Below, piece by piece: positions 46,851-55,619 of a DNA stretch of 64,000 nt. Position numbers and translations under genes: made by a program. The stretch is from Pseudomonas sp. SCB32 (GTDB taxonomy: Bacteria; Pseudomonadota; Gammaproteobacteria; Pseudomonadales; Pseudomonadaceae). The notes beneath the pieces are model-generated. The model was given only the letters and a program-made list of their open reading frames with translations, was not told the DNA's origin and did not search any database. Every line of letters begins with the position of its first letter. Position 1 is the first letter of the stretch. The DNA lies in assembly GCF_009189165.1 (NCBI RefSeq), contig NZ_CP045118.1, forward strand, positions 434,001 through 498,000. The letters run 5' to 3'.

Positions 46851-47852
46851 TCAACCGGCCTTTGGCGTAAATGGCCGCGGGTGGATGACCGCGCGCTGCC
46901 GCTCCTCCTGGAGGAACTTCATGATGATCGGCGCCACGGTTTCGGCGCGGGTCACCAGGAACAGGTGGCCGTCGTCGATCACGTGCAGCTCCGCGTTGGG
47001 GATGCGCCAGGCGAGCATGCGCATGTTGATCAGCGGGATGATCGGGTCGTCGTCGCCGGCCAGGATCAGCGTTGGCTGGCGGATCTTGTGCAGCCAATGG
47101 ATGCTGGTCCAGCCCAGGCCGGCGAACAGCTGCCAGTAGTAGCCCATCTTGCCCGAGGAGCGCACCTTGCTGGCGAACGCCATGGCCAGCTTGGGGTCGC
47201 GGCGGAAGGCACCGCCGTAGATGTCCGGCGCGATGTGCACGCCGTAGGACGGCTGGATGTAGCGACGCGGACTGGCCATGCGCCAGAGCACCTTGGGCTT
47301 GCCCGGCACCATCACCGCGCCGGCGGCGGTGGCGGCCAGGATCAGCTTCTTGCAGCGCTCCGGGTAGTCATGGGCGAACTGCTGCGCCAGCGCGCCGCCC
47401 CAGGACACGCCGATGGCGGTCACCTGGCCGTAGTCCAGGTAGTCGAGCATCCGCGCGGCCAGCTTGGCCAGGCCAGGGAAGCGATACGGCGTGCTGGGTG
47501 TGGACGAGCCGCCGACGCCGGGGACGTCGAAGGCGATCACCTCCAGGTCCGGGTCCAGCGCGGCGACGAAGGGGAATACCAGCTCAAGGTTGGCGCCGAT
47601 GCCATTGAAGATCAGCAGCGGCGTCATGTGTTCCTTGCCCGGTCTCACGGCGGTGCGGATGGTCTGCCCGTCGAGCTCGATGGTGCGGAACTCGAAGGGC
47701 TGGGCGGCCGGCGCCTTGCTTGGTGACACTTCCGGACTACTGCGCCGGGCCTTGGTTCGCCGCGGCGCGGCGACCACCTCGGTGGCCGCTGGCGGTTGCT
47801 GGAAGGCGTCGTCCATGACGGCGTCGACGGGTGGCACAGGTTCTGTCTTCAT
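46851..47852 (-). CDS. phaZ: intracellular PHA depolymerase PhaZ with N-terminal extension
   Basis: A 333-residue alpha/beta hydrolase that degrades stored PHA. The nucleophile elbow is GVSWGGALAQQFAHDYPERC, the acid lies in LAGDDDPIIPLINM and the His in VIDDGHLFLVTRAE. Homology to Pseudomonas PhaZ (about 285 residues) starts only near residue 51 at PFEFRTIELDGQTIRT. The first 50 residues are Pro/Ala-rich with a basic RRTKARR patch. No internal Met lies near the usual start, and the ATG overlaps the phaC1 stop by 4 nt (ATGA), so the long form appears real. Confidence 0.92.
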   Translation of the reverse strand: MKTEPVPPVDAVMDDAFQQPPAATEVVAAPRRTKARRSSPEVSPSKAPAAQPFEFRTIELDGQTIRTAVRPGKEHMTPLLIFNGIGANLELVFPFVAALDPDLEVIAFDVPGVGGSSTPSTPYRFPGLAKLAARMLDYLDYGQVTAIGVSWGGALAQQFAHDYPERCKKLILAATAAGAVMVPGKPKVLWRMASPRRYIQPSYGVHIAPDIYGGAFRRDPKLAMAFASKVRSSGKMGYYWQLFAGLGWTSIHWLHKIRQPTLILAGDDDPIIPLINMRMLAWRIPNAELHVIDDGHLFLVTRAETVAPIIMKFLQEERQRAVIHPRPFTPKAG

Positions 47853-49528
47853 CGCTCGTGTACGTAGGTTCCAGGGGCGGCTTCGGCGGCCGGGTGGGCC
47901 TTGTTGCCCAGCGCGGTGGGCGCCTTGCGGGTCTTGCCCGAGCGCTCGGCCAGCCAGTTCTGCCAGTGCAGCCACCAGGAGTCGGCATGCTTGCTGGCGT
48001 TTTCCTGCCAGGTCTTGGGATCGGCGGACAGCTCCGGTCCGGTCATGAAGCGCGCCTTGGGGTTGCCCGGCGGGTTGAGGATGCTCTGGATGTGCCCGCT
48101 GTTGGACAGGATGAATTCACATTTCCCACCCAGCAGTCGCGCGGAGCGGTAGCAGGCTTCCCAGGGCGTGATGTGGTCGGACAGGCCGGCCACGCAGTAG
48201 AAATCGCAGGTGATCTGCTTGAGGTCGATCGGCGTACCGGCCACTTCCAGCGCACCGGAACGGGTCAGCGGGTTGGTCTTGAACATCTCCACCAGCTCGC
48301 CGTGCAGCGCGGCCGGCAGGCGTGTGGTGTCGTTGTTCCAGAACAGGATGTCAAAGGCTGGCGGCTCGTTGCCCAGCAGGTAGTTGTTGACCCAGTAATT
48401 CCAGATCAGGTCGTTGGGACGCATCCAGGCGAACACCTTGGCCATGTCCTTGCCTTCGAGCACGCCGGACTGGTACGAGCGGCGCTTGGCGGTCTCCAGG
48501 GTCTTCTCGTCGGCGAACAGGGCGATCTGGGTGTTCATCTCGAAGTCGAGCACGCTGACCATCTGGGTGAAGGCGTGCACCTTGCTCTCGCCCAGGGCGG
48601 CATAGTGACCCAGCAGCGTCACGGTGGTGATGCCCCCGGAGCAGGCGCCCAGCATGTTCAGGTCCTTGCTGCCGGTAATCTCCAGAATGACATCGATGGC
48701 CTCCTTGAGCGCCTCGATGTAGGTGGTCAGGCCCCACTCGCGCTGCGCCTTGGTCGGGTTGCGCCAGCTGACGATGAAGGTCTGCACGCTGTTGCGCAGG
48801 CAGAAGCGCGCCAGGCTCTTCTCCGGTGACAGGTCGAAGACGTAGAACTTGTTGATCTGCGGCGGCACTACCAGCAGCGGGCGCTCATGCACGTTCTCGG
48901 TGATCGGCTTGTACTGGATCAGCTCCAGCACGTCGTTGCGGAACACCACTGCGCCTTCGGTCAGGGCCAGGTTCTTGCCGACCTCGAAGGCTTTCATGTT
49001 CACCTGGCTGGGCATGCCGCCGTTGTTCACCAGGTCCTTGGCCAGGTGGGTGAGGCCGTCGAGCAGGCTCTTGCCGCCGGTCTCGAAGAAGCGTTTGACC
49101 GCCGCCGGGTTGGACAGCGTGTTGGTCGGCGCCATGGCTTCGGTCATCAGGTTGATGACGAACTGGCCGCGGCTGATGTCCTGCGCCGACAGGTCGCTGT
49201 CGCCGATCCACGAATGCAGCTCCGTGCGCCAGGCCAGGTAGGTCTGCAGGTAGCGGCGGTAGAGCGGGTTCTGGCTCCAGGCCGGATCGTTGAAGCGGCG
49301 GTCGTCGTCGGAGGGCTTGAGTTCGGACTTGCCGAGCAGCACGTTCTTCAGCTCTAGGCCGAAGTGGGTCACGTGCTTGGCACTGTGGATAGGCTGCTTG
49401 AGTGCCTGCAGCAGCACCATGCGGGCAGACGTGAGCAGGTCCTTGCCACGAATGCCGATCACCGGATTGAGGTTGAGTGTATTTTCCGCGGCTTGCTGAG
49501 GCAGATCGTTGTTTTTCTTCTGGGTCAT
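47849..49528 (-). CDS. phaC1: class II PHA synthase PhaC1
   Basis: A 559-residue medium-chain-length PHA synthase. The catalytic Cys lies in LNMLGACSGGITTVTL, the Asp in GLSDHITPWEAC and the His in LSNSGHIQSILNPPGN. It is the first gene of the phaC1-phaZ pair, with ATGA coupling to phaZ, and is transcribed toward phaC2 and phaD. GGAGCG precedes the ATG. Upstream is a dyad-rich control region (49577-49654). Confidence 0.97.
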   Translation of the reverse strand: MTQKKNNDLPQQAAENTLNLNPVIGIRGKDLLTSARMVLLQALKQPIHSAKHVTHFGLELKNVLLGKSELKPSDDDRRFNDPAWSQNPLYRRYLQTYLAWRTELHSWIGDSDLSAQDISRGQFVINLMTEAMAPTNTLSNPAAVKRFFETGGKSLLDGLTHLAKDLVNNGGMPSQVNMKAFEVGKNLALTEGAVVFRNDVLELIQYKPITENVHERPLLVVPPQINKFYVFDLSPEKSLARFCLRNSVQTFIVSWRNPTKAQREWGLTTYIEALKEAIDVILEITGSKDLNMLGACSGGITTVTLLGHYAALGESKVHAFTQMVSVLDFEMNTQIALFADEKTLETAKRRSYQSGVLEGKDMAKVFAWMRPNDLIWNYWVNNYLLGNEPPAFDILFWNNDTTRLPAALHGELVEMFKTNPLTRSGALEVAGTPIDLKQITCDFYCVAGLSDHITPWEACYRSARLLGGKCEFILSNSGHIQSILNPPGNPKARFMTGPELSADPKTWQENASKHADSWWLHWQNWLAERSGKTRKAPTALGNKAHPAAEAAPGTYVHER

Positions 49529-49576
49529 CGGCGACGCTCCATTGTCCTGAGACGAATACTGGCGAGGCTCAACTGG

Positions 49577-49654
49577 AGTGACGCGGCCAAGTACTGCTCG
49601 GATTGGCGGAACGTGGAGAAAACTCCACGCGGTTCATCACTTGGCGGCGTCACT
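49577..49654. promoter_or_regulatory. nested dyad upstream of phaC1
   Basis: Outer arms AGTGACGCGGCCAAGT (49577-49592) and ACTTGGCGGCGTCACT (49639-49654) are complementary at 15 of 16 positions. Between them lies CGTGGAG-AAAA-CTCCACG (49612-49629), a 7-bp palindrome. The block is about 50-125 nt upstream of the phaC1 start. It may be an operator (PhaD is a candidate) or a leader RNA structure. The role is inferred. Confidence 0.55.
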
Positions 49655-49947
49655 GGAAGTCAGGAACCTCAAGTGCGGTGCATTGCACTGTCTTGGTTAC
49701 CCGAGTTTCCTTCACCGCGCAAGCTGGTGCAGCGTGGGCCTTCTCCTAGGAGTATGTCGGGAAAAGTTAGAAAACGCGCCCTAGAGAGGGGGGATCTTCC
49801 GAACTCGTCCACGGCAACCACGCGAGAGCCAGTCTGCACGGCGAATGTTGCAAATGGCGTGCCCCGAAGTGATTCCCCGACGAAGGTTTGTGCGCAGAGG
49901 GGAGTGAGGGGAGGTTTCGAATTACTTCTAGGGGCTCGAGTGGGGCC

Positions 49948-50012
49948 GTAGGATGGCGTGGAGCGAAGCGATACCCATCACGGCGGATAACGCTGCGCGT
50001 TATTCGCCCTAC
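49948..50012. repeat. GTAGGATGG-type dispersed repeat
   Basis: The first 32 bases, starting GTAGGATGGCGTGGAGCGAA, are identical to the minus strand of 33772-33803. They are followed by a second palindromic part that ends TATTCGCCCTAC. Confidence 0.88.
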
Positions 50013-50040
50013 GGCTTGAGTCTCATGCGGCTGAACTGCT

Positions 50041-50138
50041 CTTCGTAGGACCGAGGGGCGCCTAGTCCTTGCTCGCGAACAGATTTTCCTGGCGACACCG
50101 GTGTTGGGCGGTTCGCGAGCAAGCTCGCTCCTACAGGT
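50041..50138. repeat. REP-type repeat pair
   Basis: A TTCGTAGGACCGAGGGGCGC module (50041-50075) is followed by GTTCGCGAGCAAGCTCGCTC CTACAGG (50110-50136). The same two modules occur in the opposite order at 19304-19395. Confidence 0.85.
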
Positions 50139-50148
50139 AAGACATGCC

Positions 50149-50520
50149 TTACAGCATCAGCTTGACCACCGACTCCGACGGATCGCGCGACTTACCGGCC
50201 TTCTCCAGTTGCGCCAGGTAATCCGCCCACATTTCGTCCTGGCGGGTGCACAACTCGTACAGGTAGTCCCAGGTGAACAGGCCGCTGTCGTGGCCGTCGT
50301 CGAAGGTCAGCTTCAGCGCGTACTGGCCGGCCGGCTCCAGCCCGGACAGGCCAACATTGAGCTTGCCGTATTGCAGCACCGGATTGCCGTGGCCCTGCAC
50401 CTCCGCCGAAGGGGAGTGCACACGCAGGAACTCGGCGGAGAGGTCGTAGGACTGCTCCCCATAGGTCAGCGAAAGCTTCTTCGAGGCCTTGTGCAGCTTG
50501 ATGGCGGAGGGGATGCGCAT
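50149..50520 (-). CDS. DUF971 family protein
   Basis: A 123-residue protein of the DUF971 / gamma-butyrobetaine-hydroxylase-like N-terminal family. LTYGEQSYDLSAEFLRVHSPSA-type sequence opens it, and LTFDDGHDSGLFTWDYLYEL is the family signature. A role in iron-sulfur or redox metabolism has been suggested for relatives, but none is established here. It lies downstream of hslU, separated by a strong hairpin, as in PAO1 (PA5055). Confidence 0.88.
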   Translation of the reverse strand: MRIPSAIKLHKASKKLSLTYGEQSYDLSAEFLRVHSPSAEVQGHGNPVLQYGKLNVGLSGLEPAGQYALKLTFDDGHDSGLFTWDYLYELCTRQDEMWADYLAQLEKAGKSRDPSESVVKLML

Positions 50521-50571
50521 GGACGGCTCCTGAACGGGGACTCCGGCATTGTAGCGCCGGCGGAAAACGAG

Positions 50572-50593
50572 CGGGGCGCCCTGAGGCGCCCCG
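50572..50593 (-). terminator. terminator after hslVU
   Basis: A perfect 9-bp stem, CGGGGCGCC and GGCGCCCCG, with a CTGA loop lies between the hslU stop and the DUF971 start. On the minus strand it is followed by CTCGTTTTCC, a fair terminator tail. Confidence 0.7.
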
Positions 50594-50612
50594 TCGCAGC
50601 GATGCGGATTGC

Positions 50613-51953
50613 TTACAGGATGTAGCGGGACAGGTCTTCGTCCTGGGCCAGTTCGCCCAGGTGGCCGTTGACGTAGGCCGCGTCGATCACGATCGGCTTG
50701 TCGCTGTGCTCGCTGGCCAGGTCGGCGGCGTCGAAGGACACCTCTTCCAGCAGGCGTTCGAGCAGGGTGTGCAGGCGACGGGCGCCGATGTTCTCGGTCT
50801 TCTCGTTGACCTGGTAGGCGATCTCCGCCAGGCGCTTGATGCCGTCGGCGGCGAACTCGATGCCCAGGCCCTCGGTGTTGAGCAGCGCGGTGTACTGTTC
50901 GGTCAGCGAAGCGTGTGGCTCCTGGAGGATGCGCTCGAAGTCGCTCGGGGTCAGGGCTTTCAGCTCGACGCGGATCGGCAGGCGGCCCTGCAGTTCCGGC
51001 ACCAGGTCGCTCGGCTTGGAGAGGTGGAAGGCGCCCGAGGCGATGAACAGGATGTGGTCGGTCTTCACCATGCCCAGCTTGGTGTTCACCGTGCAGCCTT
51101 CGATCAGTGGCAGCAGGTCGCGCTGCACGCCCTCGCGGGAGACGTCGGCGCCGCCCACGTTGCCGCGCTTGGCGATCTTGTCGATCTCGTCGATGAAGAC
51201 GATGCCGTTCTGCTCCACGGCCTCCAGGGCGCGGGCCTTGAGGTCCTCTTCATTGACCAGGCGCTGCGCTTCCTCGTCGCGGATCAGCTTCATGGCCTCG
51301 GCGACCTTCAGCTTGCGGGTCTTGCGCTTGCCCTTGCCCATGTTGGAGAACAGGCTCTGCAGCTGGTTGGTCATCTCTTCCATGCCGGGCGGGGCCATGA
51401 TTTCCACGCCTGCCGGAATGTCGGCCACCTCGACGTCGATTTCCTTGTCGTCCAGCTGGCCTTCACGCAGGCGCTTGCGGAACAGCTGGCGGGTGTTGGA
51501 GTCCTCGCGCGGCGGCTCGTCGCCGAACCCGCCGGAGCGCGCCGGCGGCAGCAGGGCGTCGAGGATGCGCTCTTCGGCGGCGTCTTCGGCGCGGTACTTC
51601 ACCTTCTGTACTTCCTGCTCGCGGAGCATCTTGATCGCGGCATCGGCGAGGTCGCGGATGATCGACTCGACGTCACGGCCGACGTAGCCGACCTCGGTGA
51701 ACTTGGTCGCTTCCACCTTGAGGAAGGGCGCGTTGGCCAGCTTGGCCAGACGACGGGCGATCTCGGTCTTGCCGACGCCGGTCGGGCCGATCATCAGGAT
51801 GTTCTTCGGCGTCACCTCGGCGCGCAGTTCGGCGGGCAGCTGCATGCGCCGCCAGCGGTTGCGCAGGGCGATGGCCACGGCGCGCTTGGCGTCGTCCTGG
51901 CCGATGATGTGACGGTTGAGCTCGTGGACGATCTCGCGGGGAGTCATGGACAT
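50613..51953 (-). CDS. hslU: HslU, ATPase subunit of the HslVU protease
   Basis: A 446-residue AAA+ unfoldase. Walker A is GPTGVGKT near residue 60 and Walker B is [15 protein letters not shown]. The I-domain lies between them and [17 protein letters not shown] with a C-terminal SRYIL-type tail follows. The C-terminal residues dock into HslV. The start [16 protein letters not shown] matches the family. It follows hslV after 170 bp, most of which is copy 2 of the nested inverted-repeat element. Confidence 0.98.
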   Translation of the reverse strand: MSMTPREIVHELNRHIIGQDDAKRAVAIALRNRWRRMQLPAELRAEVTPKNILMIGPTGVGKTEIARRLAKLANAPFLKVEATKFTEVGYVGRDVESIIRDLADAAIKMLREQEVQKVKYRAEDAAEERILDALLPPARSGGFGDEPPREDSNTRQLFRKRLREGQLDDKEIDVEVADIPAGVEIMAPPGMEEMTNQLQSLFSNMGKGKRKTRKLKVAEAMKLIRDEEAQRLVNEEDLKARALEAVEQNGIVFIDEIDKIAKRGNVGGADVSREGVQRDLLPLIEGCTVNTKLGMVKTDHILFIASGAFHLSKPSDLVPELQGRLPIRVELKALTPSDFERILQEPHASLTEQYTALLNTEGLGIEFAADGIKRLAEIAYQVNEKTENIGARRLHTLLERLLEEVSFDAADLASEHSDKPIVIDAAYVNGHLGELAQDEDLSRYIL

Positions 51954-51991
51954 TTGATGATTTACTCCGGAACGACAGGCCAATAATCCAT

Positions 51992-52119
51992 TCCTGATCA
52001 GCTGCGCGTCGGCAGAACTGCGTTGGAAAAGGATTCAGGATGCTCATTTGCAAATGCAAACTCCGCTCCTTCATCCCTTTCCGCCTTGTTCTGCTCTAGC
52101 TCGCTAGATCATGAACAGG
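51992..52119. repeat. nested inverted-repeat element, copy 2
   Basis: A diverged copy, in opposite orientation, of the element at 24680-24812. Unpaired blocks CTGCGCGTC, ATGCTCATTT, ACTCCGCTC and CTCTAGCTCGC are conserved. Stems are kept with changed bases: GCAGAAC with GTTCTGC (52012-52018, 52088-52094), GGAAAAGGAT with ATCCCTTTCC (52025-52034, 52073-52082, one mismatch) and ATTTGC with GCAAAC (52046-52051, 52056-52061). The left end has lost part of the terminal repeat. It lies in the hslV-hslU gap and so should be transcribed. Confidence 0.88.
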
Positions 52120-52123
52120 ATTC

Positions 52124-52660
52124 TTAGATGGCGCTGTCGAGCTCCTCGATGGTCAGATTCTGGTTGGTGAATACGCAGATGGAACCGGCGATGTTCAACG
52201 CGGTTTCGGCGATCTCGCGGGCGCTCATGTCGTCGGTGCCTTTCTGCAGCAGGGCCATGGCCGCTGCCTGGGCGAAGCCGCCACCGGAGCCCATGGCGAT
52301 CAGGCCAAGCTCGGGTTCGACCACGTCACCGTTGCCGGTGATGATCAGGGAGGCGTCCTTGTTGGCCACGGCGAGCATGGCTTCCAGTCGGCTAAGGGAG
52401 CGGTCGGTACGCCAGTCCTTGGCCAGTTCGACGGCGGCACGCACCAGGTGTCCTTGATGCTTTTCAAGCTGCTGCTCGAAGCGTTCGAAAAGGGTGAAGG
52501 CATCGGCGGTGGCGCCGGCGAAGCCGGCCAGCACTTCACCGTGGTACAGGCGGCGGACTTTCTTCGCGTTGCCTTTCATCACGGTGTTGCCCAGGGAAAC
52601 CTGGCCGTCGCCGCCCATGACGACTTTGCCGTTACGGCGGACAGATACGATGGTGGTCAA
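52124..52660 (-). CDS. hslV: HslV, proteasome-like peptidase subunit
   Basis: A 178-residue N-terminal-threonine hydrolase. After Met removal the catalytic Thr begins [35 protein letters not shown] and the C-terminal [11 protein letters not shown] are standard. The start codon is TTG, with GGAG about ten bases upstream. It is required because the Thr must be residue 1 of the mature chain. It is the first gene of hslVU. Confidence 0.97.
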   Translation of the reverse strand: MTTIVSVRRNGKVVMGGDGQVSLGNTVMKGNAKKVRRLYHGEVLAGFAGATADAFTLFERFEQQLEKHQGHLVRAAVELAKDWRTDRSLSRLEAMLAVANKDASLIITGNGDVVEPELGLIAMGSGGGFAQAAAMALLQKGTDDMSAREIAETALNIAGSICVFTNQNLTIEELDSAI

Positions 52661-52812
52661 GGGTCTTACTCCACACTGCGGGGCGATGTGCCCGAATGCA
52701 GAGTCAGATGGGGACTACGAAGGCGGGGTTCAAGTCCTGCGCCGATCGGTGAAGGTGCTTTTCGCACACCACCCGTCGGCGCAGGGCCTGATCTTGCTGG
52801 AGAGACTGGGGA

Positions 52813-53646
52813 TCAGCGGGTCTGGCGCTGCTGTAACAGCAGATTGCTGAAGCCGTTGCCGGCCAGTTGCTTCTGCGCGGCCGAGGCCTTGGTGCGGTCG
52901 CCATAGGGGCCGACCATCACCCGGTACCAGGTTTCGTCGCGCACGGTGCCGGACTCCACGCGAGCGTTCTGGCCCATCATGATGATCTGCGCGCGCAGGT
53001 GGTCGGCGTCGGTCTGTTTGCGGAACGAGCCGGCCTGCAGGTAGTACTGGGCGGCGGCCACTGCCGGCGGCGGCGTGGGCTTGGCCGGTGCCGTCTGGCC
53101 AGCCGGGGTCTGCGGCTGCGCCTGCTTCTGCGCCGTCGCTACCTGGTTGGCGGCGGCTGCGGTAGCCGGGGTTGCCGGAGTAGTGGCTGGCTTGACCACC
53201 GCGGGCGGAGGCGGAGTCTGGCCGCTGAGGGCGGTCAGCGCGCGCTGGGTGTCGATTTTTTCCGCTTCTTCCTTGGTGGCGACCACGGTCGGCGGCTGCT
53301 GCGGTTGCGCAGGCTTGGCCGGCGGAGGCACGGCTTCCGGCGGCACGGCGACTTCCGAACCCGGCAGCAAGGTGTAGAAGTCGTACTTGGGCTTCACCCC
53401 GGTCGGAGCGCTGGGTTGCTGCTGCACGGTGCCCGACGGCTTGTTGGAGCCGACCACGGTCTTGGGCGCCTCGGGCTTCTCGCGTTTGACGTCGTTGCGA
53501 CCCGGCTCCAGCTTCATCAGGAACATGATGAAGCCGCCGATGGCCAGGCCGGCGACCAGCCAGGCCCAGCCGGGGACCGAACTCTTCTTGGCCGGGGCCT
53601 GGTAGCGGCTGGCGCCGCGCTTGGGAGCGGGTTTCTTCTTCGCCAT
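52813..53646 (-). CDS. SPOR-domain membrane protein (FtsN-like)
   Basis: A 277-residue protein. A short basic N-terminus (MAKKKPAPKRGASRY) and one membrane helix (VPGWAWLVAGLAIGGFIMFL) are followed by a long Pro/Ala/Gln-rich periplasmic linker and a C-terminal SPOR domain (AAQYYLQAGSFRKQTDADHL, TWYRVMVGPYGDRTKA). SPOR domains bind denuded septal peptidoglycan, and the layout is that of FtsN. It starts 6 nt after argS, which fits the PAO1 order (PA5052). The division role is inferred. Confidence 0.88.
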   Translation of the reverse strand: MAKKKPAPKRGASRYQAPAKKSSVPGWAWLVAGLAIGGFIMFLMKLEPGRNDVKREKPEAPKTVVGSNKPSGTVQQQPSAPTGVKPKYDFYTLLPGSEVAVPPEAVPPPAKPAQPQQPPTVVATKEEAEKIDTQRALTALSGQTPPPPAVVKPATTPATPATAAAANQVATAQKQAQPQTPAGQTAPAKPTPPPAVAAAQYYLQAGSFRKQTDADHLRAQIIMMGQNARVESGTVRDETWYRVMVGPYGDRTKASAAQKQLAGNGFSNLLLQQRQTR

Positions 53647-53652
53647 GGGTGC

Positions 53653-55458
<1,806 letters not shown>

Positions 55459-55588
55459 TTATCGGGCTCAGAACCGCGCATTATCCGTGGCCGGGCATGG
55501 CTTGCCAACCGCGGCGCGCTCCTTGTCAGTCTCACCGTTGTGGCAGAGCCCGCGGATGATGGAAGTCAATGTAGGACGGATGCGCAAG

Positions 55589-55610
55589 CCCAGACGGTTT
55601 TATCTGGGCG
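55589..55610. other. hairpin between priA and argS
   Basis: GCCCAGA and TCTGGGC form a 7-bp stem around an 8-nt T-rich loop, just past the priA stop on the minus strand. No T run follows, so it is not a convincing terminator. It may instead stabilise the 3' end or be part of the argS leader. Confidence 0.4.
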
Positions 55611-55619
55611 GATCATCTG

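Larger units (their letters stand above)
49529..50148. other. phaC1 upstream region with repeats, no gene
   Basis: A 620-bp non-coding stretch between the phaC1 start and the end of the DUF971 gene. Near phaC1 it carries a nested dyad (49577-49654). Farther up are a GTAGGATGG-type repeat (49948-49979, then 49986-50012) and REP modules (50041-50138). The phaC1 promoter must lie in the part nearest phaC1. I could not assign boxes with confidence. Confidence 0.7.

Noticed and set aside
49578..49951. Small plus-strand open frames upstream of phaC1
   Set aside because: Composition is mixed, there is no ribosome site or homology, and the stretch is a regulatory region with dyads.
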